This document shows positions 33,654 through 42,890 of a stretch of DNA of 64,000 nucleotides, in pieces. The notes beneath the pieces are model-generated. The model worked only from the letters and a program-made list of their open reading frames with translations, searched no databases and was not told the DNA's origin. Both the position numbers and the translations under genes were made by a program. Positions within the stretch are counted from its first letter, which is position 1. Each line of letters starts with the position of its first letter. Where the stretch lies: assembly GCA_051870755.1 (NCBI GenBank), contig JBJECE010000028.1, positions 1 to 64,000 of the forward strand, written 5' to 3'. This stretch comes from W0P28-013 sp051870755 (lineage in GTDB: Bacteria > Bacteroidota > Bacteroidia > Bacteroidales > Paludibacteraceae).

Positions 33654-35492
33654 TCAGAAGGCGACGGACAGGCCTATCAAAATGTTGAATCCGATGTTGT
33701 CGTAGCCGTACCAATCTTGGTAGCGTAACTCTTTCGACAAAGCGAGCAGGTTGTTGGCTTGCAGCCACAGCGTCCAATTCTTCGGGAACGTGTAACTCAA
33801 CGATGCGTTCAAGTCGTAAATCGGGGCGAGCGTAACGAGGCGCGTGCCACCTTCCTGTCGGGGCAGTTGTGCCGTTCGCGATGATGCGTAGTAGAAATTG
33901 ACGTTGCCGGCAAAGTTTTTGGTAAACAAGGCTTCGATGCCGGCGTCGGCTTCCCAGGCCGGTTTGTTCCATGCTTCCACGCCTTCGGTCAGCACTTGCC
34001 AACCGTTGTATTTGCCTTTGACGTGAAAATTGTAACGTTCTTTGATGTTGTACATCAGACGCAGTTCGGCGGTGAGCAGGCGCGCTTGCGCATCGACGGC
34101 GGTGAAAGTGTTGCCGTACACATATTCGAGGTCGGTTTTCGGAAATACGTTGGGTGTGGCGGTACAAGCATAAACGCGGTTGCGGAAGAAGTGCGTGTTG
34201 CTGATGAATTGGTAACTGACAAAGGCGTCAATCGAAAAGTTGTGCACCGGTTTGACGTTGAAGCCGAGATGCAAATCGCATGGCGTATAGTCGTTTTGCG
34301 CGGCATGTGTCCGAGGGTCGTAGTAACGGTTTTCGTCCAGCATGCTTTGCAGCGATGTAAACTGATAGTCGCCGCCGATGCCGCCATACAGGTCGAATAT
34401 GTCGCGAAACTTGTAGCGCGCTTCGATGTCGGGTGCGGCTGCCACGACATTGCCTTTGTTGATAGAGAACCACAATTTGGCACCGGCGCGCAACGACACG
34501 TTTTTCCACGATTTCTCGTAGCGCGGGTTAAATGCGATGAGGAATTGCGGTTTCCATGTGGCATCGACGAATGTGGAGTCGTGCAAAATGCGTTTGTGTG
34601 TCGGCGTAATCGAATCGATGAGGTAGATGCTCTGTGCCGGCGTGTTGTACACGTATGCGGCAAAGTCGAGGTCGGCGTTGATGTGGTGGCCGTTGATGTT
34701 GTATCCGCCAAAGAGATGCAGCCCGATATTGTGTTCGCGTTGCGAGGCTTGGCGCACTGCCACATAGTCTTTGGTGATGGTTGGAAACGATGTCATAAAG
34801 TCGTACGACACGTGGCCGTTGTATGTCCAACCTTTGCGTTCGGTGTTGCTACCAAAACCGATGATGGCGTGCGCGGCTGTGGTTGTGCGCGTTTGCGGCG
34901 AGAGGCCTACGCCGGCAATGTCGCGATTCAGGTCGGCGCGGTAGTAGGTGCTTTCGTCGAATACCGAGTCGTTGCCGAAGTAACTGAAATAGTCGTTGCT
35001 GAAACCGATGTTGGCGTACAACGATCTGTACTTCATGGCGCGCGTATAGTTAAGGTCGAAGTCGGTTTGAATCAGTTTTTTTGTGCCGTTCCAAATGCCG
35101 TAATGGCTCAGTTCGACTTCCAATTTGTCGGTTTTGTTGTTGACGATAGGCGTCCAAGCGTCGGCTTGCCATACCAGCGGAAAACCGATGCCTATGCAGG
35201 CGTAGCCGGGCTTGTAGGTTGGCCGGCCGGTGTTTTTAGCGTCGGTGGGCGGTAGCGGATAGAACTGCGATTGCACGTTCATGGTTTCGGCTTCGCTGCT
35301 GTACACCACCGCCGATTTTTCGACTTGCGGTTCCGTCGATGGCAGTTCTATATCGGCACGTTTCACTTTCACTATTTGTGGCGTAAACTCTTTGGCTATG
35401 TCCACCGAATGTGTCAGTGTGGAGTCGGAGTCTTGTGCCATGTTGGCTACGCTTATGGTTACGGCTGCGATAAGGAATGTGATGCGTTTCAT
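33654..35492 (-). CDS. TonB-receptor-like outer-membrane beta-barrel protein
   Basis: The product has a signal peptide (MKRITFLIAAVTISVANMAQ) and about 590 further residues with long alternating strands rich in Tyr, Asn and Thr, ending in a C-terminal aromatic residue (ILIGLSVAF). This is typical of an outer-membrane barrel related to TonB-dependent receptors, but no full plug domain is seen. I start it at ATG 35492; the frame is open from 35528. It follows the TPR gene by about 40 bases, and the two are probably co-transcribed. The substrate is unknown. Confidence 0.75.
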   Translation of the reverse strand: MKRITFLIAAVTISVANMAQDSDSTLTHSVDIAKEFTPQIVKVKRADIELPSTEPQVEKSAVVYSSEAETMNVQSQFYPLPPTDAKNTGRPTYKPGYACIGIGFPLVWQADAWTPIVNNKTDKLEVELSHYGIWNGTKKLIQTDFDLNYTRAMKYRSLYANIGFSNDYFSYFGNDSVFDESTYYRADLNRDIAGVGLSPQTRTTTAAHAIIGFGSNTERKGWTYNGHVSYDFMTSFPTITKDYVAVRQASQREHNIGLHLFGGYNINGHHINADLDFAAYVYNTPAQSIYLIDSITPTHKRILHDSTFVDATWKPQFLIAFNPRYEKSWKNVSLRAGAKLWFSINKGNVVAAAPDIEARYKFRDIFDLYGGIGGDYQFTSLQSMLDENRYYDPRTHAAQNDYTPCDLHLGFNVKPVHNFSIDAFVSYQFISNTHFFRNRVYACTATPNVFPKTDLEYVYGNTFTAVDAQARLLTAELRLMYNIKERYNFHVKGKYNGWQVLTEGVEAWNKPAWEADAGIEALFTKNFAGNVNFYYASSRTAQLPRQEGGTRLVTLAPIYDLNASLSYTFPKNWTLWLQANNLLALSKELRYQDWYGYDNIGFNILIGLSVAF

Positions 35493-35533
35493 TGTCGTGT
35501 GTCTATATAATAATATGGTGTATGTCAAATTTT

Positions 35534-38500
35534 TTATTCGTCAACTTGTTCTGTTTCGCGTTCCGATATGGCAAGCAGACGGCTCTCTATCATGCTCTCG
35601 ATGTCGTCGTCGGCGTGATAGTTGTTTTGCAGGCTCAACAGATATTGCTTGGCTTGGAAATCGTCGCCCGTAGCAACATAGATGTCGGCCAACAGGACGA
35701 ATGCGCGTGCCAACCAATACTGATGCGGCGTGTTTTTGTCAATGAAGTCCATCACTTCATTTTCAGCACTTGTGTACTGACCGCTTTTGTAAAGTTGCTC
35801 GGCATAGAGATATTTTGCTTCGGCGCCCATTTCGTGGCGCAGGTCTTGACTGAGTTCCAGCAAATCGTCGTTGGCCAGCAGGGCTTCGTCGGTGCCGATG
35901 TATGCTTTGGCGCGGCAGTAGCGTGCTTCGCGCACAATGGCGGCGTCGGTGGCAGCGTCGTCCAACAGGTCGTTGGCGGCAAGTATTGTTTTGTTGTACA
36001 ATTTCAGCGCATAACTGCAACGCAGTTCGCCGATGCGTGCTATGTTTTTATGCTCTTTGCTGTCGGCGGTTTCGCGCAGTTGTCCGAAATAGTCGAGCGC
36101 TTGTGTGTAGTCGCGCTGTTCGTAAGTTATTTCGGCACAGCGCATTAGCGCATATTCCTGATAGGGATTGCCTGTCAGTTGGGTGAGGTGTGCAAAGTGT
36201 GTTAGTGCGTTATCCTTCAAGCCGGTCTGATAGTAACTCTCGGCCAAATAGTACTCGGCGGCGATGCAGTTTAATGTTTGATTGTCGCAGTAGTTGGTCA
36301 GATAATTTTTGAAATTTGTGGTGGCTTCTTTGTAGTTTTCGCGCATAAACAAGCGTTCGGCGGCCGCAAAGTTCAACGAATCCTCCAACGATTTTTTGAC
36401 GGTCGATATGGTGCTTCCGGCGATGGATTCGCGGTAGGCCAAATATTCGTTTATTTGGTTGTTGTCCACATAAATGGTCTGCATGCTTTCGATGGCCACT
36501 TTGGCTTCTTCGCTGCTGGGGTATTTGTTGACCACCTCTTTGTAGGCGGCGATGGCGTTTTCGGTATCTCCGTTGTTGGCGTAGAGCATGCCTATTTCGA
36601 GTGCGGCTTTACGCGCGACGTTGGTTCGCGGAAATTGTGCCAATACGCGGTTGTAGGCGGTGATGGCTGCGTCGTTTTGTTGCGACAGCACATACGCACG
36701 TCCGATTTCGTACATGGCATCGTCGGCGTAGTCGGAGCGCGGATAGTTGGTCAGCAACTGTTCCAAGGCTTTGATCTCTTCGGCGTGTTGTTTGCGTATG
36801 CCGAGTATCGATGCGTACTGGAAGGCTGCGTAGTCGGCGTAGCGTGGAGCGTCGGCAATGGCTTGTCGGTAGTATTTGCCGGCATTGTCGAAGTCGCGTG
36901 TGTAGAAGTAGCAATCGCCGGTGCGGCTGAGGGCATCGCAGTACATGCGGTTACCATGGTTTTTGTTGGCGGCCAAATATTTTTGATACCATTCGATGGC
37001 TGCTGCAAAATTTTCTTCTTCGTAGTAGCAATAGGCTATGGTGTAGTATGTTTTTTGCAGTTCGTCGCTCGATTTTTTCTGTTTTTGCCCGAGAAAAGTG
37101 GTCAAGTCCTGACGCGCATCGCTGTAGGCGCCCAGACGATAGTTGGTTTCGCCGCGCCACAAATAGGCTTGTGCCGAATAGGAGTTGGCCGTGTATTCGG
37201 CTATCGATTGCGTGAAATAGGAACGCGCGTCTTTGTAATTTTTGGCGATAAATTCGCCTACGCCCAACTGAAAGAGCACATTTTCTTTGGCGGCTTTGAT
37301 TTTCGGATTGACAATTTTTATTTTTTTCAGCGACTCGTAAGCGGTTTTGTAGTCCTTTTCGGCCATGTAGATGTCGGCCATGTGGTTATAGATGTCATCG
37401 CGATGTTTGGTGTTCGGGTAGTTTTTCAGAAACTGTTCGAACGCGGTAATCGATTCGCCAAATGGCGCTGCATCTTCGTACACGGCCAGCACGTAGTTGT
37501 AGTCGGCTTCTTCGGTAATGGCAGGGTCGAAATTCTCTTTGGCTGCGGTTTGAAATGCCATGCGGGCTTTGGCTTTGTCGCCGTATTGCGCATAACTCAA
37601 TCCGATGTGCAGATAGGCGTTTTGCGACAAACTGTCGGAGGTGGTCGTTACTTTCGACAGCGCAGGCACCGCGTCGCGATAGGCGCCGTGGCGATAGCAA
37701 GCCATACCCAGCATATACATGTCGGCGCGTTGTACTTTTTGTCCGTTGCGCTCGTATTTTTTCAGATAGTCGATGGCTTCGCTGTAGTTGCCTTGGTAGT
37801 AGGCTGATTCGCCGAGTATGCGGTAGGCTTCGGAGTTGTATTTGCTGTTTGGCCAGCGCGAAATGAGTGTTTTGCCATATTCGCAGGCTTTGTCGGTGTT
37901 GCCGGTGCGGTCGTATATTTGCAGGGCGTGATAGGCCGCCGGTTCGGCGTAGGGCGAACTGAGCGACAGTTCCAAAAATCCGTTGATGGCGCGGTTGTAG
38001 TTGCCCAAACAAAATTCGGTGTACGAGTAGTAGTAGAGCGCATCTTTTTCGTATTTTGTCTTTTTGCCGTTCAGCGTGGCAAACAGAATGCGCGCCGGCT
38101 CATATTTTTTCAGTTGCAGATACGACACGGCTTTGGTGTAGAGATAGGTCATGTTTTCGTCGCCGTCCAAATGGTTGTTTTGCACTTGTTCGTACCAAGT
38201 CAGGGCTTCGTCGTATTTTTTTGCTTCGAAACAGCAACGACCAATCATATACGCCACATGTTCGCGCATGGGCGCAAACGGATAGTTGTTCAGATAGTTT
38301 TTCAGCGTGGCGACGGCATCTTTGCGTTTCAACTCGTAGGCGTTGCAGGCGATGTAATATTGTGCATCGGCATACAGACCGCTGTTTTTGTTGGCTGCGG
38401 TGGCGCAAAATTGTTCAAATTTTTTGGTCGATGCTCCGAATTTGCGTTGCTCGAAGAGCGCGCGACCTTCGTAAAACAGATGATCATCGTTGTTGCGTAT

Positions 38501-38569
38501 AGCCGTTTCTTGTGCCAAAACGTAACTGCACGAAACGAACAATGCCAAACTAATGATTAGTTTTTTCAT
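35534..38569 (-). CDS. Large TPR-repeat periplasmic protein
   Basis: The 1011 residues start with a signal peptide (MKKLIISLALFVSCSYVLAQ) and then consist almost wholly of tetratricopeptide-type helical repeats. Units such as AYRILGESAYYQGNYSEAIDYLKKY, AYLHIGLSYAQYGDKAKARMAFQ and AALEIGMLYANNGDTENAIAAYKEV show the Gly/Ala/Tyr spacing. Such proteins act as protein-protein scaffolds, here probably in the periplasm or at the outer membrane. The pairing with the outer-membrane barrel gene downstream suggests that they work together. No enzymatic motif was seen. Confidence 0.88.
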   Translation of the reverse strand: MKKLIISLALFVSCSYVLAQETAIRNNDDHLFYEGRALFEQRKFGASTKKFEQFCATAANKNSGLYADAQYYIACNAYELKRKDAVATLKNYLNNYPFAPMREHVAYMIGRCCFEAKKYDEALTWYEQVQNNHLDGDENMTYLYTKAVSYLQLKKYEPARILFATLNGKKTKYEKDALYYYSYTEFCLGNYNRAINGFLELSLSSPYAEPAAYHALQIYDRTGNTDKACEYGKTLISRWPNSKYNSEAYRILGESAYYQGNYSEAIDYLKKYERNGQKVQRADMYMLGMACYRHGAYRDAVPALSKVTTTSDSLSQNAYLHIGLSYAQYGDKAKARMAFQTAAKENFDPAITEEADYNYVLAVYEDAAPFGESITAFEQFLKNYPNTKHRDDIYNHMADIYMAEKDYKTAYESLKKIKIVNPKIKAAKENVLFQLGVGEFIAKNYKDARSYFTQSIAEYTANSYSAQAYLWRGETNYRLGAYSDARQDLTTFLGQKQKKSSDELQKTYYTIAYCYYEEENFAAAIEWYQKYLAANKNHGNRMYCDALSRTGDCYFYTRDFDNAGKYYRQAIADAPRYADYAAFQYASILGIRKQHAEEIKALEQLLTNYPRSDYADDAMYEIGRAYVLSQQNDAAITAYNRVLAQFPRTNVARKAALEIGMLYANNGDTENAIAAYKEVVNKYPSSEEAKVAIESMQTIYVDNNQINEYLAYRESIAGSTISTVKKSLEDSLNFAAAERLFMRENYKEATTNFKNYLTNYCDNQTLNCIAAEYYLAESYYQTGLKDNALTHFAHLTQLTGNPYQEYALMRCAEITYEQRDYTQALDYFGQLRETADSKEHKNIARIGELRCSYALKLYNKTILAANDLLDDAATDAAIVREARYCRAKAYIGTDEALLANDDLLELSQDLRHEMGAEAKYLYAEQLYKSGQYTSAENEVMDFIDKNTPHQYWLARAFVLLADIYVATGDDFQAKQYLLSLQNNYHADDDIESMIESRLLAISERETEQVDE

Positions 38570-38674
38570 AATGGATTTGTTATGTTGAAAATTATGTAAC
38601 TGCTTGATATTTAGTTTTATATGAGTTTATCGAAATGAATCTGTATATAACTGCAAGTTGACAAATATATTTTG

Positions 38675-38705
38675 CAAAGTTACGCTTTTCTTTTTGAAAA
38701 ACCAA
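38675..38705 (-). promoter_or_regulatory. Promoter of the TPR/outer-membrane operon
   Basis: On the minus strand TTG (38705-38703), 20 bases and TAACTTTG (38682-38675). The leader to the ATG at 38569 is about 100 nt. Confidence 0.7.
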
Positions 38706-38887
38706 CATTTTGAGTAACTTTTTCGCTGTCGGCGTGCAAAAAGTTGCCTGATTTGTACCATTTTGTCGATGACGGCCGGCGTGTTGTTGTCCGGATTGAC
38801 GATTTTGTGCCGGCGCAGCGTGTGCAAAAAAAAGATGGTCGCACTTGCCGCTGTTTATTTCGATTTTGTGGCAAATGTATCCGAAAA

Positions 38888-38919
38888 TTTGCAACAATCA
38901 AAAAAATGGCGTATATTTG
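38888..38919 (+). promoter_or_regulatory. Promoter of the cyclophilin gene
   Basis: TTTG (38888-38891), 20 bases and TATATTTG (38912-38919). It explains the divergent 370-bp gap together with the minus-strand promoter at 38675-38705; nothing else is seen there. Confidence 0.7.
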
Positions 38920-38941
38920 CACTCTATTACAAAAATCGAAA

Positions 38942-39643
38942 ATGATGCGCAGAAAAATTGTTTGTTTGTTGCTGTGCCTGCCTGTGTTGGCGGCGTCAGT
39001 GTGTGCCGAGAAACCGGCCAAACCGACTTTGGTAGAATTGACTACGACGTTGGGACGGATAAAAGTGCAGTTGTACGACGAAACGCCGCAGCATCGCGAC
39101 AATTTTGTGAAACTTGTCAATGAGGGCTTTTACGATGGCTTGCTGTTTCATCGTGTGATAAAGAATTTTATGGCGCAGGCCGGCGACCCCAAGTCGCGCG
39201 ATTGCGACTCGACGGTGCGGTTGGGCTCCGGCGGATTGGATTATACCGTTCCGGCCGAGATTGTTTTTCCGCAACTGTACCACAAACGCGGTGCTTTGGC
39301 GGCAGCCCGTTTGGGCGATGTGGTCAATCCCGAACGCGCCTCGTCGGCGTGTCAATTCTATTTGGTGCAAGGCAAAAAATACAGCGAGCAGGAGTTGAAC
39401 GAAATAGAACATCGTATAAATATGGTGTTGCGCTCCACCAAACCTTTCAAATTCACTGAAGCGCAACGCTTGCAATATGGTATGTTTGGCGGCACGCCGC
39501 ATCTCGATGGACACTATACCGTGTTTGGCGAAATAGTCGAAGGGTTCGATGTGCTCGATAAAATTTGTGCCGTCGAAACGGGGCAGGCCGACCGTCCGGT
39601 GGATGATGTGCGGATTGTTCGCGCGCGTGTTGTTCGGCGTTAA
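38942..39643 (+). CDS. Cyclophilin-type peptidyl-prolyl isomerase, exported
   Basis: This 233-residue cis-trans prolyl isomerase has a signal peptide (RKIVCLLLCLPVLAASVCA). The cyclophilin core includes LGRIKVQLYDETPQHRDNFVKLV, LLFHRVIKNFMAQAGD, ASSACQFYLVQG and HYTVFGEIVEGFDVLDKI. An insertion of about 40 residues between the last two segments (KKYSEQELNEIEHRINMVL) is common in Bacteroidetes versions. The frame is open upstream to 38744, but the promoter at 38888-38919 and the signal peptide place the start at 38942 or 38945. It is followed 45 bases later by an FtsE-like gene. Confidence 0.92.
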   Translation: MMRRKIVCLLLCLPVLAASVCAEKPAKPTLVELTTTLGRIKVQLYDETPQHRDNFVKLVNEGFYDGLLFHRVIKNFMAQAGDPKSRDCDSTVRLGSGGLDYTVPAEIVFPQLYHKRGALAAARLGDVVNPERASSACQFYLVQGKKYSEQELNEIEHRINMVLRSTKPFKFTEAQRLQYGMFGGTPHLDGHYTVFGEIVEGFDVLDKICAVETGQADRPVDDVRIVRARVVRR

Positions 39644-39688
39644 ATTATTGAGAATAAGAGTTGTACGAAAAGAAAAACCGAAAGTGAT

Positions 39689-40351
39689 ATGTTGGTCGAT
39701 TACAAAAACGTAGATATTTATCAGGAGGAGATGCCTGTGCTGTGCAATGTCGATTTCGCGGTCGAACGTGGCGAATTTATCTATTTGTTGGGCAAAGTGG
39801 GCAGCGGCAAAAGCACGCTCATCAAGTCGCTCTATGCCGAAGTACCCATCAAACGTGGCGATGCGCACATTTTCGATTACGATTTGACACGCCTGAAACG
39901 CCGCGATGTGCCGAATTTGCGTCGTAAGATTGGCATCGTGTTTCAGGATTTTCAGTTGCTTGGCGACCGCAGCGTGAACGACAATTTGGAATTTGTGTTG
40001 CGTGCCACCGGCTGGAAAGACAAGCGCAAAATAGCCGAACAGATAGAATTGGTGCTGTCGGTGGTGGGCATGTCCAAAAAAGGCTACAAACGTCCGCACC
40101 AACTGTCGGGTGGCGAGCAGCAGCGTGTGGTCATTGCGCGTGCGTTGCTCAATTCGCCCGAAGTGATTGTGGCCGATGAGCCGTCGGGCAACCTCGACCC
40201 TGAAACGGCCAACGAGATTTTTTCGCTGTTGTACGAGATTTCGCGTGGCGGCACATGTGTCATTGTGGCTACGCACAATCATTCATTTCTGAACGTTTAT
40301 CCCGGCCGCATCTTCGTCTGCGAGGACGAACGCCTGACCGAGCAACAATAA
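39689..40351 (+). CDS. ftsE: FtsE-like ABC ATPase
   Basis: The 220 residues form one ABC ATPase domain: Walker A GKVGSGKST (about 35-43), Q-loop FQDFQLLGDRSVNDN, signature LSGGEQQRV (about 138-146) and Walker B EVIVADEPSGNLD. The closest recognisable type is FtsE, which works with the membrane protein FtsX to control septal hydrolases. ftsX is not adjacent in this window. The variant Walker A (GKVGSGKS) still has the Lys and Ser. It ends before a decayed accessory region. Confidence 0.85.
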   Translation: MLVDYKNVDIYQEEMPVLCNVDFAVERGEFIYLLGKVGSGKSTLIKSLYAEVPIKRGDAHIFDYDLTRLKRRDVPNLRRKIGIVFQDFQLLGDRSVNDNLEFVLRATGWKDKRKIAEQIELVLSVVGMSKKGYKRPHQLSGGEQQRVVIARALLNSPEVIVADEPSGNLDPETANEIFSLLYEISRGGTCVIVATHNHSFLNVYPGRIFVCEDERLTEQQ

Positions 40352-40422
40352 CCAAACCGGAGTTTGTACAAAATATTTGTTTGAGATATTAATTATTTGA
40401 TTATTAGATAAATGTAACGGAA

Positions 40423-40622
40423 TTAACATAAAATATTAATCATAGCGTTTGCTCTTTGTTCGAGAAACTCTGAAACGTAGGAAATTTCAAAAGTTGAAAC
40501 CGAGAACAGATTGCGAATGTCCATTGTGGGCATTCTTGTCTGTATCAACCGGTTTCCTACGACCGCAGAGTTTGGGCGAGTTTGCCCATTCTTTGTGTTT
40601 GTAGGGAATGAATTGCTAAACG
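40423..40622 (-). pseudogene. Unidentified minus-strand fragment
   Basis: The minus strand carries an open end fragment with natural-looking protein sequence (GNRLIQTRMPTMDIRNLF, then VSTFEISYVSEFLEQRANAM) that ends at 40423 and has no credible start; the longest frame opens at 40662. I do not recognise the family. It sits next to a methyltransferase fragment on the other strand, so it may be the tail of a lost partner gene. Confidence 0.3.
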
Positions 40623-40632
40623 CACACAGACA

Positions 40633-40902
40633 ATGCGTATGGCAACGGCAGTCAAACAACATGGGCGAGTGTATACGCCTGATTATTTAGTCAAAATTAT
40701 TCTTGATTTCGGGAAATATAATAGTGTTTCCATTCTTCAAAAGCATGTCATAGACAATAGTTGTGGCGACGGGGCTTTTCTTTCGGAGATAGTAAACCGC
40801 TATTGTTCGTTTTTTCTTTCTCAAAAAACTGACTTATCCGAATTACGGCAACAAAAACATTGCTTTTTGTTGTTCATCTTCCTGAAATTCAGAGTGAAAT
40901 AA
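40633..40902 (+). pseudogene. Truncated DNA methyltransferase N-terminus
   Basis: The 89-residue frame starts like N6-adenine methyltransferases of restriction systems (AVKQHGRVYTPDYLVKIILDFG) and has motif I as HVIDNSCGDGAFLSEIV near residues 38-54. It then runs into unrelated sequence and a stop before any NPPY motif. The gene is therefore broken: only the cofactor-binding start survives. Translation of the remnant cannot be judged. Confidence 0.7.
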
Positions 40903-41057
40903 AAGACAGAAAAGCGTATGTGTCATATTATTCCAACTGTCAAAGTATGCAAGTGTGTGAGTCACAAGCACAATATGGCAATTTTGCCTCTGCTGTAATA
41001 TATAATGATTACGAGGGATTTGCTCAAAAGGTGGTACACTATATTCAATTTTTGTGA
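40860..41057 (+). pseudogene. Unidentified plus-strand gene tail
   Basis: This 65-residue frame overlaps the end of the methyltransferase fragment in another frame and ends ESQAQYGNFASAVIYNDYEG, then FAQKVVHYIQFL. It looks like the C-terminal end of a larger protein joined by a deletion. I do not recognise the family. Confidence 0.35.
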
Positions 41058-41071
41058 TTCCCTCTCCCACC

Positions 41072-41749
41072 TCAATACAGCGTGGTGGTGAAGCCGAAAT
41101 TGACGCCGAGGCAGCCGTCGGTGCCCAATGTGTGGCTGAATGGCGTTGGCTGCAGGTGCTGGGTGTAGCCGGCCGACAAAAAGAGCGCGAAGGTTTTGAA
41201 CAGATAGTATTCGAAATAGGCCGAAAGACGTAATACGGGCGTGATGTTCATCCGGTCTTCCAAATCGTAGAGTGGCTCGGTTGGATTCTCTGTGTTGGTT
41301 AAGTTGCTGGGACTCACGCTGTTGTATTCGCAAATGGATACGCCGGCTTGCAGCAATGTGGCGATGCAGAAATTCTTGCATACGGCAAATCGGTAACCCG
41401 GCCCGATGATGACATCGGAAAAGTGCGCTTTGCCTTTGGTCAGATTGCTGCCGATGGGCAGTTGGTCGCTGTAGCCGAGGGCGCGGTCGTTGTATATCAG
41501 GCAGTAGTAAAGTCCTTTGGCTTGATTGTGTCGCCATTCGAGCGCCACTTTCAGCGTGTAGCCGGGTTTCAACATGCCCGACGGACTGTACGATACGCCA
41601 ATTTCGCACGGAATGTATAGGCGCGAGAAAAATCGTGCAAATCCCGATTGTTCGTTCAGACTGTCTTTGGCGGCCGGCGTGGCGTCGTCGGCAATGGTGG
41701 CGGCACTGCACAAGAGCAGCACGGCGATGAGTAGATGGCGGTGTGTCAT
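41072..41749 (-). CDS. Predicted outer-membrane protein of unknown family
   Basis: The 225-residue product has a signal peptide (HRHLLIAVLLLCSAATIA). The mature part has repeated amphipathic strands (YTLKVALEWRHNQ, FSDVIIGPGYRFAV, CIATLLQAGVSICEY, LRLSAYFEYYLFKTFALFLSAGY), which suggests a small beta barrel. I start it at ATG 41749, four bases after the apbE stop, so both genes form one unit. The frame is open further upstream, but into apbE. The function is unknown. Confidence 0.65.
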   Translation of the reverse strand: MTHRHLLIAVLLLCSAATIADDATPAAKDSLNEQSGFARFFSRLYIPCEIGVSYSPSGMLKPGYTLKVALEWRHNQAKGLYYCLIYNDRALGYSDQLPIGSNLTKGKAHFSDVIIGPGYRFAVCKNFCIATLLQAGVSICEYNSVSPSNLTNTENPTEPLYDLEDRMNITPVLRLSAYFEYYLFKTFALFLSAGYTQHLQPTPFSHTLGTDGCLGVNFGFTTTLY

Positions 41750-41753
41750 TGAT

Positions 41754-42761
41754 TTAATGTTTGAGTGGAAAATTTTCAGTCCATATTTCGCGGAAGTTGT
41801 CGCCTTCAGCATAGATGAAATAGCCTTCCAAACCATGTTGGCGGCAGAAAGTCAGGCTGCTGTCGAGTCCCATCACCATGCAGGCTGTGGCGCAGGCGTC
41901 GGCGGTCATGCAGTCGTCGGCTACGATGGTGGCGCTCAGCAGCGAGTGTTGCACAGGATAGCCGCTCAGCGGGTCGATGGTGTGTGCAAATTTTTTGCCG
42001 TTGTTCACATAGAAATTGCGATAATTGCCCGATGTGGCCATGCCGCCGCGGGTGAGCGTGGCTACTTGTTGTATTTCGCTCGTTACCGACAAACTATCTT
42101 CTACAGGCTTGTTGATGCCGATGCGCCAGGCCTCGTTTTTGGCATTATGACCGTTCACGGCTACTTCGCCGCCTATTTCCACGATGTAATTTTCAACATG
42201 GCGTTGTGCCAATGTCTCGGCCACGATGTCGCATGCAAATCCTTTAGCGATGGCGCTTGCGTCGAGCATCACGCCGGGGTCGCTTTTGACGATTTTGCCG
42301 TCGGTCAGCGTTACTTTGCGGTAGCCGACCAAACGGAAAGCCGAATCGATGCGGTCGGGAGTTACGAGGCTGCGTTTGTCGAACCCGAAGCCCCACAAAT
42401 TGACGAGCGGTGCCACGGTGATGTCGAATGCGCCGTTTGTCATGTCGGCAATTTCGATGCTGCGCCTGAATACACGCACAAACAGCGAGTCGAGCACGAC
42501 GGCGCTGTCGTTGCGGTTGACGGCCGCGATGGTCGAGTGTTTGTTGAACATCGACAGCGAATTGTCCACACGGCGCAGCGCAGCGTGAATGTCGGCGGTG
42601 AGCGGCGTGTCGGCCTCGTAGGTAATGTGGTAGGTGGTGCCGAAAACGTAACCGGCATCGGTGTAGTATTGACGCGCCGCCGGTTTGTCCTCGACTACAA
42701 AAATAGCCAATAGCGCAACGCAAATAAGCAGTAACGCTACATATTTTTTCCAAGTTTCCAT
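41754..42761 (-). CDS. apbE: FAD:protein FMN transferase ApbE
   Basis: ApbE attaches FMN covalently to Thr or Ser of target proteins such as Rnf and Nqr subunits, outside the inner membrane. The 335 residues begin with a membrane anchor or signal (YVALLLICVALLAIFVV). Family segments NSLSMFNKHS, DITVAPLVNLWGFG, DASAIAKGFACD, VEIGGEVAVNG and HTIDPLSGYPV are in order. The metal- and FAD-binding residues in ADACATACMVMG are present. Start ATG 42761 follows a good promoter. Target genes are not in this window. Confidence 0.95.
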   Translation of the reverse strand: METWKKYVALLLICVALLAIFVVEDKPAARQYYTDAGYVFGTTYHITYEADTPLTADIHAALRRVDNSLSMFNKHSTIAAVNRNDSAVVLDSLFVRVFRRSIEIADMTNGAFDITVAPLVNLWGFGFDKRSLVTPDRIDSAFRLVGYRKVTLTDGKIVKSDPGVMLDASAIAKGFACDIVAETLAQRHVENYIVEIGGEVAVNGHNAKNEAWRIGINKPVEDSLSVTSEIQQVATLTRGGMATSGNYRNFYVNNGKKFAHTIDPLSGYPVQHSLLSATIVADDCMTADACATACMVMGLDSSLTFCRQHGLEGYFIYAEGDNFREIWTENFPLKH

Positions 42762-42785
42762 AATAGTGTAATACGAAATTTTTTG

Positions 42786-42816
42786 CAAAAGTACAAAATA
42801 AAAGTTACACGTCCAA
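42786..42816 (-). promoter_or_regulatory. Promoter of apbE
   Basis: On the minus strand TTG (42816-42814), 20 bases and TACTTTTG (42793-42786), just upstream of the apbE ATG at 42761. Confidence 0.7.
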
Positions 42817-42858
42817 CAGATATTGTACCGAAAGATTTTATTTCTGACGGATTTTGTG

Positions 42859-42866
42859 TATCTTTG
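42859..42866 (+). promoter_or_regulatory. -7 element before recR
   Basis: TATCTTTG lies 25 bases before the recR ATG. The -33 part is weak (GATTTTA around 42835). Confidence 0.5.
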
Positions 42867-42890
42867 TGGCCTGTTTCGGAGAGAGAGTAG

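Noticed and set aside
36278..37807. 509-codon plus-strand open frame inside the TPR gene
   Set aside because: Antisense to clear TPR repeats; Val/Phe/Gly-rich composition arises from the complementary codons.
38744..38941. N-terminal extension of the cyclophilin frame
   Set aside because: It contains the promoter of the gene and would bury the signal peptide in the interior.
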